DNA of 64,000 nt from NCBI GenBank assembly GCA_000953695.1, contig LN554846.1, positions 2,542,001 to 2,606,000 of the forward strand, read 5' to 3'. Position 1 is the stretch's first letter; each line of letters starts with the position of its first letter. This document shows positions 19,115-28,263 of the stretch, piece by piece. The notes under the pieces were generated by a model that made no database searches, was not told the DNA's origin, and saw only the letters and a program-made list of their open reading frames with translations. The translations under genes were made by a program, and so were the position numbers. Source of the DNA: Aliivibrio wodanis. GTDB taxonomy: Bacteria; Pseudomonadota; Gammaproteobacteria; Enterobacterales; Vibrionaceae.

Positions 19115-19136
19115 CTTAAATTAGGTTAAAAAAGAA

Positions 19137-19913
19137 TTATTTTTCTAAGTCTTTCAAAAGCTCTTGTGCTGGTTTGTAGCCAGGAACTAAATCACCATTA
19201 GGCAGTACAATTGCAGGTGTTCCATTCACACCCATTTTACGACCTAATAAATATTGCTCTTTGATGATATTTTTACACTGAGCTGTTGCTGGTTTTGAAC
19301 CATTGATTGCACGATTTGATTTCGCATCAGCCATTGCTTGCTGCTTATCATCAGCACACCAAATTTGTGCCATTTTATCAGCAACAGAACCTTGGTAGCC
19401 TTGACGAGGATACGCTAAATAACGAACCGTAATACCCGCATCATTATAATCTTTCATCTCTTTATGAAGCTTTGTACAGTAACCACAAGTGATATCAGTA
19501 AAAACTGTGATTACATGTTTTTCGTTTTTCGCCGGGAACACAATCATGTTCTCACTTTGGCTATCAACCAATTTTGCAAAACGAGCTGCTAATAAATCTT
19601 TCATATTGCCATTTTCATCAAACTCAAAGATACGCCCTTGAACAAAGTGCTTACCATCATCTGATACATAAAAAATACCAAATGGCGTTTCAACTTGCTT
19701 AAAACCATCCACTTCAGAGTCATGAATTGCTTCAACAGGTAAGCCTAATGTTATTAAACGCTGAGTAATAATTTCTTCTGAATCTGATTGAGATAATTCT
19801 ACTGCAGATGGAGAGACTACTTTTTCTTTCGCTTGCTCATCAGAACAAGCAGTAAAAGAGACAACACTTAGTAGAGCAATAATCATCGCGCTAGTACGGC
19901 GAATAAATGACAT
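19137..19913 (-). CDS. dsbC: Thiol:disulfide interchange protein DsbC
   Basis: DsbC is a periplasmic disulphide isomerase that corrects wrongly paired cysteines and is kept reduced by DsbD. The 258 residues have a signal peptide, an N-terminal dimerisation domain (about 40-95) and a thioredoxin-fold domain with the active site TDITCGYCTKLHKEM (about 139-153) and the cis-proline loop GTPAIVLPNG. The signal peptide ends SFTACSDEQ, where the cysteine could act as a lipid attachment site; E. coli DsbC is soluble. It lies between xerD and recJ as in E. coli, with its own terminator. Confidence 0.95.
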   Translation of the reverse strand: MSFIRRTSAMIIALLSVVSFTACSDEQAKEKVVSPSAVELSQSDSEEIITQRLITLGLPVEAIHDSEVDGFKQVETPFGIFYVSDDGKHFVQGRIFEFDENGNMKDLLAARFAKLVDSQSENMIVFPAKNEKHVITVFTDITCGYCTKLHKEMKDYNDAGITVRYLAYPRQGYQGSVADKMAQIWCADDKQQAMADAKSNRAINGSKPATAQCKNIIKEQYLLGRKMGVNGTPAIVLPNGDLVPGYKPAQELLKDLEK

Positions 19914-19990
19914 AAAAGATACCTATAAAAGAAATAATAGTAGAAGGTTTGATTTTTAGAGTCTTAAAATTACAAGAAGTTCCTTATCCA

Positions 19991-20887
19991 TTATGAACGA
20001 GGATGATGCTCTTGGTGGATCTGTTTCAAACGTTCCGTTGCGACATGAGTATATATTTGTGTTGTCGAAAGATCACTATGTCCAAGTAACATTTGTACGA
20101 CTCTAAGATCTGCGCCATAGTTTAATAAATGTGTCGCAAACGCATGGCGTAAAACATGAGGTGATAATTTGTCAGTATCAATACCGGCAATCACTGCATA
20201 ATGCTTAATACGATGCCAAAAGGTTTGTCTAGTCATTTGTCTTGCACGTTTACTTGGGAACACTACATCAGAACTTTTCTCACCAAGTAATACTGGGCGT
20301 CCTTGCTCTAAAAAGGTTTGGATCCAATCAACGGCGTTCTCCCCCATTGGAACTAAACGCTCTTTGTCACCCTTACCGGTAACACGAACAACTCCTTGGC
20401 GAAGGCTCAAGTTTTCCATGGTTAAGCTAACTAACTCAGTGACACGTAGGCCTGTTGCATAAAGCAGTTCTAACATGGCGCGATCTCGAAGCTCTAATGG
20501 ATCGTCTACGTTTGGCGCTTCTAATAAATCATTTACTTGCTCTTCACTTAAATCTTTTGGTAATCGTTGCGGTAGCTTAGGGCTCATCAGTAACGCGGTT
20601 GGATCATCACCACGAATTTTTTCTCGGTGTAGATATTGGAAAAATCGACGAAGTGCTGACAACATACGTGCTCGTGAAGTCTGCTTGTATTCTTTGTCTA
20701 CCAAATATGCTTGATATTCATTTAACCCCATTGCTGAAATAGAAGCACATTTATAATGATTATCATCTAGCCATTGCAGTAACTTCACCAAGTCATTTCG
20801 ATATGAAGCTAACGTATTTTCTGATAATCCACGCTCCATCCACATGGTATCTAAAAAACGCTCAATTAAAGCCATATCATTGTTCAT
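19991..20887 (-). CDS. xerD: Site-specific tyrosine recombinase XerD
   Basis: XerD works with XerC at dif sites to resolve chromosome dimers at division. From ATG 20887 the protein is 298 residues, the usual XerD length; an ATG four codons upstream (20899) is possible, but GGTGATGG precedes 20887. It has an N-terminal core-binding SAM-like domain (about 1-85) and a catalytic domain with Arg in ATGLRVTELVSL, the HxLRH motif in LSPHVLRHAFATHLL, the GHSDLSTTQIYTHV block and the catalytic tyrosine. Upstream lies divergent fldB; downstream dsbC follows. Confidence 0.96.
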   Translation of the reverse strand: MNNDMALIERFLDTMWMERGLSENTLASYRNDLVKLLQWLDDNHYKCASISAMGLNEYQAYLVDKEYKQTSRARMLSALRRFFQYLHREKIRGDDPTALLMSPKLPQRLPKDLSEEQVNDLLEAPNVDDPLELRDRAMLELLYATGLRVTELVSLTMENLSLRQGVVRVTGKGDKERLVPMGENAVDWIQTFLEQGRPVLLGEKSSDVVFPSKRARQMTRQTFWHRIKHYAVIAGIDTDKLSPHVLRHAFATHLLNYGADLRVVQMLLGHSDLSTTQIYTHVATERLKQIHQEHHPRS

Positions 20888-21028
20888 TGCCATCACCATT
20901 TACTGAAAACCAAAAATACTGGTTAGAATTACAGTATTAAACAATTATCACGGCTTTCATTGCAAGTTTAATTTTAAGAATCATTTGCGGTACACTAGGC
21001 TTTCGTCCTCATTAATATGGTAGTTAAA

Positions 21029-21547
21029 ATGAAAATTGGTCTGTTTTACGGCTCTTCCACTTGTTATACCGAAATGGCATCTGAAAAAATCAGAGCAACA
21101 ATGGGCGAAGAGTTGGTTGATATCTACAATATTAAAGAGACCCCAGTAACAACAATGAACGATTATGATTTGTTATTACTTGGTATTTCTACATGGGATT
21201 TTGGTGAAATTCAAGAAGATTGGTTAGCCGTATGGGAAGAGCTTGATGGCCTTTCTTTACAAGGTAAAACCATCGCTCTATTTGGGTTAGGTGATCAAGA
21301 AGGCTATGGTGAATGGTTCTTAGATGCGATGGGTTTATTGCACGATGAATTAAAAGTAACAAACGCGAAGTTTATCGGTTATTGGAAAAATGAAGATTAT
21401 CAGTTTGAGGCATCAAAAGCGCTAACTGAAGATGAATCTCACTTTGTTGGTTTGGCGTTAGATGAAGACAGTCAATATGATAAGAGTGATGAGCGTATTG
21501 AGCAGTGGTGTGAGCTGGTGTTAGTTGAGTATCACGATTCACTTTAA
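21029..21547 (+). CDS. fldB: Flavodoxin FldB
   Basis: This is a long-chain flavodoxin, an FMN-binding low-potential electron carrier. From ATG 21029 it is 172 residues. The FMN phosphate loop lies at the N terminus ([14 protein letters not shown], in the position of the usual T/S-x-T-G-x-T). The flavin-stacking loop STWDFGE (about 57) and [13 protein letters not shown] (about 89) are typical, as is the [11 protein letters not shown] tail. The in-frame ATG at 21017 is less likely. It is divergent from xerD, as in E. coli, where fldB also neighbours xerD. Confidence 0.92.
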   Translation: MKIGLFYGSSTCYTEMASEKIRATMGEELVDIYNIKETPVTTMNDYDLLLLGISTWDFGEIQEDWLAVWEELDGLSLQGKTIALFGLGDQEGYGEWFLDAMGLLHDELKVTNAKFIGYWKNEDYQFEASKALTEDESHFVGLALDEDSQYDKSDERIEQWCELVLVEYHDSL

Positions 21548-21675
21548 CACTAGAAACGATACGCTTCGCTAACTAGAACGCTTCGCTCCTATAAAAGAAA
21601 AGAGCGAGTAAACTTAAACAGTTACACTCGCTCTTATAGTCTCTAGTCTCTAGTCTCTAGTCTCTAGTCTCTAGA
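21548..21675. repeat. Intergenic inverted-repeat element, family A copy 1, with heptamer array
   Basis: Between convergent fldB and brnQ. The left arm (21560-21592) reads TACGCTTCGCTAACTAGAAC then GCTTCGCTCCTAT. A hairpin AGAGCGAGT/ACTCGCTCT (21601-21634) sits in the centre and probably terminates both genes. The right side is a tandem array of the 7-mer AGTCTCT, five perfect copies (21638-21672). Similar arms occur at 25358-25390 and 37225-37335. Confidence 0.8.
21601..21634. terminator. Hairpin between fldB and brnQ
   Basis: AGAGCGAGT and ACTCGCTCT pair over nine bases, with further ACT/AGT pairing inside. It is the central hairpin of the family A element and lies between two converging genes. 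Confidence 0.7.
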
Positions 21676-21676
21676 A

Positions 21677-22990
21677 TTATGCGTTTTCAGTTACTAGTTC
21701 GTCTTCTTTCTTACCAACAAAACGAACAACAATCATCGAAGCAAACGTTGGGATAACCCAAGCCATACCGTGATCAAACATTGGTAACATAGAGAACGCT
21801 GACATATCTGCACCAGCAACCTTCGCTGCATCTAATACAGCAAAACAGGTCGCAACTAAAATCACAACTCGGTACGCAAGACGAGGGTTTGGCATAAACT
21901 TACGTGTAAATGCTAATGCCACCAACGCAATTGCTACAGGGTAAAGTAAGAACAATACTGGTACCGACAAGGTAATTAACTGGCTTAAACCAACATTAGC
22001 AACCACTGCACATGCAACACCAACAATAATAACCCATGCTTTATACGTCACTTTGCAAATTGAACTAAAGTAATCAGCACATGCTGAGATCAGGCCAATC
22101 GCAGTTGTTAAACAAGCAATCAATACGATAATAGATAATACTATTTGGCCAGAAGAACCAAACAATGCATGAGTGTATGCAGTTAAAATCGCCCCGCCAT
22201 TTTCAGCACCCGCAGCAACCGTACTTGATGTTGCCCCTAGGTAGAATAAAGAAATGTACACAAACGCTAAACCAAGTGCAGCAATACAACCTGCCATTGT
22301 CAGGTATTTTGTGGTTGCTTTATGCTCTGTAATGCCTTTCTTTTTTAATGCATCGATAATCAAAATACCGAACATCAAGGCACCAAAGGTATCCATAGTA
22401 TTATAGCCTTCAAAAAAACCCGTAGTTAAAGGACTATCAATATAGTTTCCTGTTGCTGCAATAATGTCACCTTGAGGATTCACGAAAACAGCAATAGCAA
22501 GAACCATTAAACCAACAAATAATGCAGGTGTTAAGAACTTACCAATCGTATCGATAAGCTTGCCTTGAGACCATGCAAAGAACATTGCGATTGAAAAAAA
22601 TGCGATTGAGAATAGTGTTAAAGAAAACTGACCTGCATTCACTCCAATAAAAGGTTTTGCTGCCATTTCATAAGCTACTAAGCCTGTTCGTGGCGCAGCA
22701 AAGGCTGGACCAATAATAACGAACATTAAAATAGCCATAACCATAGCGACTTTTGGTGGAAGATCACGCGTAAGGTGCTGCCAAGAACCACCAGCAACGC
22801 CAATGGCAATGATTGTTAATAGTGGCAGACCTACAGCTGTAATAAGAAAACCGCTCATCGCACTAAAAACATGCTCACCAGCCATCTGACCTGCGATTGG
22901 AGGGAAAATAATATTACCAGCACCTAAAAAGAAGGCAAAAAGCATAAAGCCGACAGCAATAATATCGGCAAGTTTTAATGATTGTTTCAC
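21677..22990 (-). CDS. brnQ: Branched-chain amino acid transporter BrnQ (LIV-II)
   Basis: This inner-membrane cation-coupled carrier takes up leucine, isoleucine and valine. The 437 residues contain about twelve hydrophobic segments. The N-terminal signature ADIIAVGFMLFAFFLGAGNI is followed by IFPPIAGQMAG, and the FNTMD-like region (EGYNTMDTFGALMFGILIID, about 195-214) is typical of LIVCS transporters. It stands alone, convergent with fldB. The AT-rich upstream gap to trmN6 probably holds its promoter; no specific operator was recognised. Confidence 0.95.
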   Translation of the reverse strand: MKQSLKLADIIAVGFMLFAFFLGAGNIIFPPIAGQMAGEHVFSAMSGFLITAVGLPLLTIIAIGVAGGSWQHLTRDLPPKVAMVMAILMFVIIGPAFAAPRTGLVAYEMAAKPFIGVNAGQFSLTLFSIAFFSIAMFFAWSQGKLIDTIGKFLTPALFVGLMVLAIAVFVNPQGDIIAATGNYIDSPLTTGFFEGYNTMDTFGALMFGILIIDALKKKGITEHKATTKYLTMAGCIAALGLAFVYISLFYLGATSSTVAAGAENGGAILTAYTHALFGSSGQIVLSIIVLIACLTTAIGLISACADYFSSICKVTYKAWVIIVGVACAVVANVGLSQLITLSVPVLFLLYPVAIALVALAFTRKFMPNPRLAYRVVILVATCFAVLDAAKVAGADMSAFSMLPMFDHGMAWVIPTFASMIVVRFVGKKEDELVTENA

Positions 22991-23277
22991 AGGAAACCCT
23001 TGTATAATGTTGTGTGTATTAAATATTGTGTTTTATATCTTTTTTGATATTTATTTCAGAATAATGACTAATAAATCATTAAATCGCAATAGCTTAGTCT
23101 AAAACACCATAATCTAGTTGTAATTATGTTAAAAAGCAGTGTTATCAACCAAAAATAACATTTATAAAAGAGTGATCAGTCAGCATAGAAAGCATCAGCA
23201 AAATATTAAAAATAGAACATCACACTAATTAACATATAAAACACAACATTAACATCTGACGTATATTTAGGTTATTC

Positions 23278-23982
23278 ATGAATAAAAGCTTCACTTTCAA
23301 GCAGTTCCATATTGATATTGGTGAATGTGGCATGCCAGTAAGTACTGACGGGGTATTGCTCGGCTCATGGGCGAATATTAAAAATAGTTCTTCCATCATC
23401 GATATCGGCTGTGGAACTGGGCTATTAAGTTTAATGTGTGCTCAAAGAGAGCTATCTAGTCACATTGATGCTATCGAACTAATGCCAGCAGCATCACAAG
23501 TTGCACAAACGAATTTTCTAAACAGCGTATGGACAGAACGTTTGCATTTATTTCATCAGGATATTCTCTCCTACCAGGTAAATAAAAAGTATGACGCTAT
23601 TATTTGTAACCCACCTTATTTCAATAATGGGGAACAATCTAAAAAAGGGGAGCGCTCTATTGCACGTCACTCTAATTCATTACCATTTAGTGATTTACTA
23701 GCTCAATGTAAAAAACTACTCACAATTCAAGGTCGAGCAAGCTTCATTCTTCCACTTTTCGAAGGTAATCAATTTATTCAAATAGCTAAAAATGACGATT
23801 TTTACTTAACTAAACTAACAAAAGTGAAAACAACAGAAAAAAAAGAAGTTTCCCGTTTATTGATTGAGCTTTCTCTTTTTCCTTATGATTATCAAGAGAA
23901 TACGTTAGTGATTCATAGTGAAAATGGATACAGTCACGACTTTATTCAGTTAACTAGATGCTTTTATCTCAATATGGATTAA
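23278..23982 (+). CDS. trmN6: tRNA1(Val) adenine-N6 methyltransferase
   Basis: This S-adenosylmethionine-dependent enzyme (YfiC in E. coli) makes N6-methyladenosine at position 37 of tRNA1(Val). The 234 residues have a Rossmann-type SAM-binding motif IIDIGCGTGLLSLM (about 40-53) and the catalytic IICNPPYF motif (about 108-115) typical of N6-adenine methyltransferases. The substrate assignment rests on similarity to YfiC and on its position next to srmB, also its neighbour in E. coli. The ATG follows a TAGGTT site. Confidence 0.9.
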   Translation: MNKSFTFKQFHIDIGECGMPVSTDGVLLGSWANIKNSSSIIDIGCGTGLLSLMCAQRELSSHIDAIELMPAASQVAQTNFLNSVWTERLHLFHQDILSYQVNKKYDAIICNPPYFNNGEQSKKGERSIARHSNSLPFSDLLAQCKKLLTIQGRASFILPLFEGNQFIQIAKNDDFYLTKLTKVKTTEKKEVSRLLIELSLFPYDYQENTLVIHSENGYSHDFIQLTRCFYLNMD

Positions 23983-24105
23983 AAGATCGGTGATCCATCT
24001 CTAATAAATCACTATAATGTCTGGCTAATACCAATCTAAATAAGTAGTAAAATACTGAGTTAGGTTGGAAAATATTCTATTTAGACCTGAACGGAGAATC
24101 TACCC

Positions 24106-25353
24106 TTGATCAAAACGTTTGCTGATCTCGATCTATCCCCTAACCTATTGCGCGCTCTTGAGGAGATTGGTTATCAACGTCCAACTCAAGTTCAGGCTAT
24201 GGCTATTCCTGAAGCATTAGAAGGAAAAGATATTCTTGCTTCTGCTCCAACTGGTACTGGTAAGTCAGCAGCTTTCTTACTGCCAGCACTACAGCACCTT
24301 GACGACTTCCCTCGTCGTGATCCAGGACCTGCGCGTATTCTGATCCTAACGCCAACTCGTGAGCTTGCCATTCAAGTTGCCGATGAAGCTCGTGAATTAT
24401 CAAAGTACACACGCCATAAAGTATTTACGATCACAGGCGGTATTAGCTACCAAGATCACGCTGATATTCTTGCTACTACTCAAGATATCGTTGTAGCAAC
24501 ACCAGGGCGTTTAATGGAGTACATCGAAGCTGAGCGCTTTGATTGTCGAGCTATTGAAACACTGATCCTTGATGAAGCTGACCGTATGCTAGATATGGGC
24601 TTTGGTCCTGTTGTTGATCGTCTTTCAAAAGAGTGTCGCTGGCGTAAGCAAACCTTCTTATTCTCTGCAACATTAGAAGGCCGTGGTGTAGAAGGTTTCA
24701 CAGCCGACCTACTTAATGAGCCAGCTGAAATTAATGCTGAGCCATCGCGTCGTGAGCGTAAGAAGATCACACAGTGGTATCACCGTGCCGATAATATGCC
24801 TCATAAAATTGAGCTATTAAAAAGTATCTTAACTCAACAAGCTGAACGCTCAATTGTCTTTGTTAAAACGCGCGAGCGTCTTGCTGAGCTTCGTGGCCAC
24901 TTAGAAACAGCTAAGATTTCATGCGCCTGGCTACAAGGCGATATGCCACAAGAAAGTCGCAATAATGCTATCGCTCGTTTCCGTGATGGTAAAGTTAATG
25001 TTCTTATTGCAACAGATATTGCTGCTCGCGGTATTGATTTACCTAATGTAACTCACGTTATTAACTTTGATATGCCACGTACTGCTGATGTATATTTACA
25101 CCGTATCGGCCGTACTGCTCGTGCAGGTAAAAAAGGTAATGCGGTTTCTTTAATCGAAGCACATGATCAGAAGATGATGGAACGCGTGGGTCGCTACGTT
25201 AAAGAAGAAGATGAAGTCATTAAAGAACGCTTTGTTGAAGGATTAAAACCACAGCATAAAAAAGCAGTCTTTAAGAACAAACAAAAAAAGAACGCGAAGA
25301 AAAAAGCGGCTTTAGCGAAGAAACTTGCACCGAAGAAGAAAAAGAAAAAGTAA
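24106..25353 (+). CDS. srmB: ATP-dependent RNA helicase SrmB
   Basis: SrmB is a DEAD-box helicase that helps early assembly of the large ribosomal subunit. The 415 residues carry the Q motif (RPTQVQAMAIP), Walker A SAPTGTGKS, PTREL, the DEAD box LILDEADRMLD, SAT (LFSATLEG) and the C-terminal HRIGRTARAGK. A strongly basic lysine-rich tail follows. The start is a TTG at 24106, supported by ACGGAG about ten bases upstream and by alignment with the known N terminus (TFADLDLSPNLLRAL). It lies downstream of trmN6, as the pair does (divergently) in E. coli. Confidence 0.95.
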   Translation: MIKTFADLDLSPNLLRALEEIGYQRPTQVQAMAIPEALEGKDILASAPTGTGKSAAFLLPALQHLDDFPRRDPGPARILILTPTRELAIQVADEARELSKYTRHKVFTITGGISYQDHADILATTQDIVVATPGRLMEYIEAERFDCRAIETLILDEADRMLDMGFGPVVDRLSKECRWRKQTFLFSATLEGRGVEGFTADLLNEPAEINAEPSRRERKKITQWYHRADNMPHKIELLKSILTQQAERSIVFVKTRERLAELRGHLETAKISCAWLQGDMPQESRNNAIARFRDGKVNVLIATDIAARGIDLPNVTHVINFDMPRTADVYLHRIGRTARAGKKGNAVSLIEAHDQKMMERVGRYVKEEDEVIKERFVEGLKPQHKKAVFKNKQKKNAKKKAALAKKLAPKKKKKK

Positions 25354-25357
25354 TTTC

Positions 25358-25390
25358 TATACGCTTCGCTAGCTAGAACGCTACGCTCTA
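25358..25390 (+). repeat. Family A repeat arm, copy 2
   Basis: Reads TACGCTTCGCTAGCTAGAAC then GCTACGCTCT just after srmB, nearly identical to the left arm at 21560-21592. No heptamer array or second arm is visible here. Confidence 0.75.
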
Positions 25391-25397
25391 AAAACGA

Positions 25398-25432
25398 TAA
25401 AAGCAGTCTGTATTTACAGGCTGCTTTTTTTA
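25398..25432 (+). terminator. Terminator of srmB
   Basis: AAAGCAGTCTGTA and TACAGGCTGCTTT form a 13-base stem (one mismatch or G-T pair) followed by T6. Confidence 0.9.
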
Positions 25433-25450
25433 TATTTAAAAGAAATAGAT

Positions 25451-25628
25451 AGGCTTCAGATCGCTTCGCTCAAAGAATTCAGGACTATTCGCTGCTATTT
25501 CTACAAAATATTGAAACAATACCAAACTTTTTAACCTACTAAATTCATACTAATGAACTATTTACTCTCTAAATCCCTCCCCCAGAAGCCTTTAAGGGAG
25601 CTTGCGACCGATCTGAAACCTGCTCTTC
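25451..25628. repeat. Intergenic inverted-repeat element, family B copy 1 (interrupted)
   Basis: Left arm at 25451-25478 contains GCTTCAGATCGCTTCGCTC. The right arm at 25583-25628 contains GGGAGCTTGCGACCGATCTG then AAACCTGCTCTT and is the approximate inverse. About 100 bases of AT-rich sequence separate the arms. A tighter copy of the same family lies at 44283-44386. This copy is between convergent srmB and fbaA. Confidence 0.7.
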
Positions 25629-25644
25629 CCTGATTACAGACATA

Positions 25645-25671
25645 AAAAAACCCGCTATTAGCGGGTTTTCT
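25645..25671 (-). terminator. Terminator of fbaA
   Basis: On the minus strand AACCCGCTAATAGCGGGTT forms a GC-rich stem followed by a T7 tract. Confidence 0.9.
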
Positions 25672-25703
25672 ATTAACTCAATTAGAGCGTTCTATAATAA
25701 AAA

Positions 25704-26780
25704 TTATAGTACGTTAACTGCGTTAAGGTCAGCAAATGCTTTTTCAAGACGTGCAACCATAGAAGCTTGACCAGCACGTAACCAAACGCGTGGATCGTAG
25801 TACTTCTTGTTTGGCGCAGCTTCGCCAGTTGGGTTACCGATTTGACCTTGTAGGAAATCACGGTTTTCAGCTTCGTATGTACGAACGCCATCCCATGAAG
25901 CCCACTGAGTATCAGTATCGATGTTCATTTTGATAACACCGTAACCGATAGACTCTTGGATTTCTGCTTCAGAAGAACCAGAACCACCGTGGAATACAAA
26001 GTTAAGTGCATCAGCCGCGATACCGAATTTCTCAGCACAATGTGCTTGAGAGTCACGTAGGATTGTAGGAGTAAGTACAACGTTACCTGCTTGGTAAACA
26101 CCGTGTACGTTACCGAAAGATGCTGCGATAGTGAAACGTGGGCTAACTGCGTTTAGTTTCTCATATGCGTATGCAACATCTTCAGGAGAAGTGTAAAGCT
26201 CAGATGCGTCCATATCAGAGTTATCAACGCCGTCTTCTTCACCACCAGTACAACCAAGTTCGATCTCGATTGTCATGTTTAGTTTAGCCATGCGCTCTAG
26301 GTATTTAGCACAAGTTTCGATGTTCTCTTCTAGAGACTCTTCAGAAAGGTCTAGCATGTGAGAAGAGAATAATGGCTTACCAGTTTGTGCGAAGAACTCT
26401 TCACCAGCGTCTAGTAGACCGTCGATCCATGGAAGAAGTTTCTTAGCAGCGTGGTCAGTATGAAGAATAACTGGAACACCGTAAGATTCTGCTACTGCGT
26501 GAACGTATTTTGCACCAGCTACAGCACCAAGGATTTGTGCGCCTTGACCTTCAAGTTTAACGCCTTTACCAGCGAAGAAACCAGCACCACCATTAGAGAA
26601 CTGAACAACAACTGGAGCTTTAGCTTTAGCAGCAGCTTCAAGAACAGCATTGATAGTATCAGTGTTGATTACGTTTACTGCAGGAAGAGCAAATTTGTTT
26701 GCTTTTGCTACTTCAAATACTTTCTGTACGTCGTCGCCAGAAATAACACCAGGTTTTACAAAATCGAAGATCTTAGACAT
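25704..26780 (-). CDS. fbaA: Fructose-bisphosphate aldolase, class II
   Basis: This zinc-dependent aldolase cleaves fructose 1,6-bisphosphate to dihydroxyacetone phosphate and glyceraldehyde 3-phosphate, and works in reverse in gluconeogenesis. The 358 residues match E. coli FbaA length. Visible are the zinc/substrate site VPVILHTDHAAKKLLPWIDG (about 104-123), the TIEIELGCTGGEEDGVDNSD block, the later zinc histidines in FGNVHGVY and FHGGSGSSEAEI, and KMNIDTDTQWA. It lies 154 bases downstream of pgk with a terminator between them, so it has its own promoter. A PurR-like palindrome lies about 60 bases before its start. Confidence 0.98.
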   Translation of the reverse strand: MSKIFDFVKPGVISGDDVQKVFEVAKANKFALPAVNVINTDTINAVLEAAAKAKAPVVVQFSNGGAGFFAGKGVKLEGQGAQILGAVAGAKYVHAVAESYGVPVILHTDHAAKKLLPWIDGLLDAGEEFFAQTGKPLFSSHMLDLSEESLEENIETCAKYLERMAKLNMTIEIELGCTGGEEDGVDNSDMDASELYTSPEDVAYAYEKLNAVSPRFTIAASFGNVHGVYQAGNVVLTPTILRDSQAHCAEKFGIAADALNFVFHGGSGSSEAEIQESIGYGVIKMNIDTDTQWASWDGVRTYEAENRDFLQGQIGNPTGEAAPNKKYYDPRVWLRAGQASMVARLEKAFADLNAVNVL

Positions 26781-26836
26781 GGAAATAGTCCTATTTATTC
26801 TATCGTTTTAAAATTAAAAAACTTACGTTTAAATTT

Positions 26837-26852
26837 TTGCAAACGTTTGCTC
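26837..26852. promoter_or_regulatory. PurR-like palindrome upstream of fbaA
   Basis: The perfect 12-base palindrome GCAAACGTTTGC sits 57 bases upstream of the fbaA start codon. It matches the core of the PurR operator (ANGCAANCGNTTNCNT), with both outermost bases different. Other LacI-family proteins could bind it. Confidence 0.5.
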
Positions 26853-26896
26853 ACAACTGTCGCTATTGTATCAATAAACATTGCCATCAACAAACG

Positions 26897-26924
26897 TAAA
26901 AAACGGGAATGTTAAATTCCCGCT
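26897..26924 (-). terminator. Terminator of pgk
   Basis: On the minus strand CGGGAAT and ATTCCCG pair with a 5-base loop and a following T6 tract, 11 bases after the pgk stop. Confidence 0.85.
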
Positions 26925-26934
26925 TTCTAAATAA

Positions 26935-28098
26935 TTATGCTTTAGCACGCTCTTCAAGCATTGCTACTGCTGGGAGTACTTTACCTTCAACAAACTCAAG
27001 GAATGCACCACCACCTGTAGAGATGTAAGAAACATCTGCTTTAATACCGAATTTATCGATAGCTGCTAGCGTATCACCACCACCTGCTACAGAGAAACCT
27101 TCAGAATCAGCTATTGCTTTAGAAATGCCGGCTGTACCTGCTTCAAAGTTTTTGAATTCAAATACGCCAACTGGGCCATTCCAAAGAATTGTTTTTGCAT
27201 TCTTAATGATGTCAGCAAGAACTGCTGTTGAATCAGGGCCAAGATCGAAGATCATGTCGTCATCTTGAACGTCTGCAACGTTTTTGATTTCAGCTTCAGC
27301 GTTTTCATCAAATGCTTTTGCACACGCAACATCTGTAGCAACAGGGATTGAACACTCAACCATCAGTTTTTTAGCCGTTTCAACTAGATCAGCTTCGTAT
27401 AAAGACTTACCTACGTTGTGACCTTCAGCAGCGATGAATGTATTCGCGATACCACCACCAACAACAAGTTGGTCAGCGATTTTAGATAGAGACTCAAGAA
27501 CTGTCAGTTTAGTTGATACTTTAGAACCACCAACGATAGCAACTAATGGACGAGCAGGATTGTCCATTGCTTTGCCTAGAGCTTCAAGTTCAGCAGCTAG
27601 AAGAGGACCAGCACATGCTACAGGAGCGTTCATGCCAACACCGTGAGTTGACGCTTGAGCACGGTGAGCAGTACCAAATGCGTCCATCACGAAGATGTCA
27701 CATAGTGCAGCGTATTGCTTAGAAAGCGCTTCTTCGTTCTTTTTCTCGCCTTTGTTAAAGCGAACGTTTTCAAGAACAACTAACTCACCAGCGTTTAATT
27801 CAAGACCATCTAGGTAGTCTTTAGCTAGTTTAACGTCACAATCTAGTGCGTCATTTAAGTAGTTAACTACAGGAGCTAGAGAGAACTCTTCGTTGTACTC
27901 GCCTTCCGTTGGACGACCTAGGTGAGAAGTAACCATTACTTTAGCGCCAGCTTCCAAGCAAAGCTTGATAGTTGGTAGAGATGCTAGGATACGAGCATCA
28001 GAAGTTACTTTACCATCTTTAACTGGTACGTTTAGGTCAGCACGGATAAATACGCGTTTACCTGCAAGTTCCAGGTCAGTCATCTTGATTACAGACAT
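26935..28098 (-). CDS. pgk: Phosphoglycerate kinase
   Basis: This glycolytic enzyme transfers phosphate from 1,3-bisphosphoglycerate to ADP. From ATG 28098 (GAGAGG eight bases upstream) it is 387 residues, the E. coli length; the longer ORF from 28113 adds five unlikely residues. Signatures include [20 protein letters not shown] near the N terminus, [36 protein letters not shown] and the nucleotide-binding [13 protein letters not shown] near the C terminus. Epd lies upstream on the same strand, the classic epd-pgk-fbaA order. Confidence 0.98.
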   Translation of the reverse strand: MSVIKMTDLELAGKRVFIRADLNVPVKDGKVTSDARILASLPTIKLCLEAGAKVMVTSHLGRPTEGEYNEEFSLAPVVNYLNDALDCDVKLAKDYLDGLELNAGELVVLENVRFNKGEKKNEEALSKQYAALCDIFVMDAFGTAHRAQASTHGVGMNAPVACAGPLLAAELEALGKAMDNPARPLVAIVGGSKVSTKLTVLESLSKIADQLVVGGGIANTFIAAEGHNVGKSLYEADLVETAKKLMVECSIPVATDVACAKAFDENAEAEIKNVADVQDDDMIFDLGPDSTAVLADIIKNAKTILWNGPVGVFEFKNFEAGTAGISKAIADSEGFSVAGGGDTLAAIDKFGIKADVSYISTGGGAFLEFVEGKVLPAVAMLEERAKA

Positions 28099-28263
28099 GT
28101 TGTGTCCTCTCAATTAAATAATAAAAAGTTTTCAAGCTCGGCATCATTGCCAAACCGATTAAATTCTTACTGCATTATTCAATAAATAGGGATGGAGTTC
28201 ACTTTTTTCAAGGTGAAAATTAATCTTTTTTCTCTTTCCATCACAATTTTTTGATTACAGCTT

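Noticed and set aside
21638..21672. CRISPR array
   Set aside because: The 7-base unit repeats in direct tandem with no spacers; it is a simple tandem repeat.
24106..24108. TTG start of srmB suspected as an annotation error
   Set aside because: ACGGAG is well placed upstream, the next in-frame ATG is far inside the conserved Q-motif region, and the N terminus matches the family.
26451..26915. A 154-codon plus-strand ORF opposite fbaA
   Set aside because: Runs over the fbaA coding sequence and its promoter; composition looks like reverse-frame noise.
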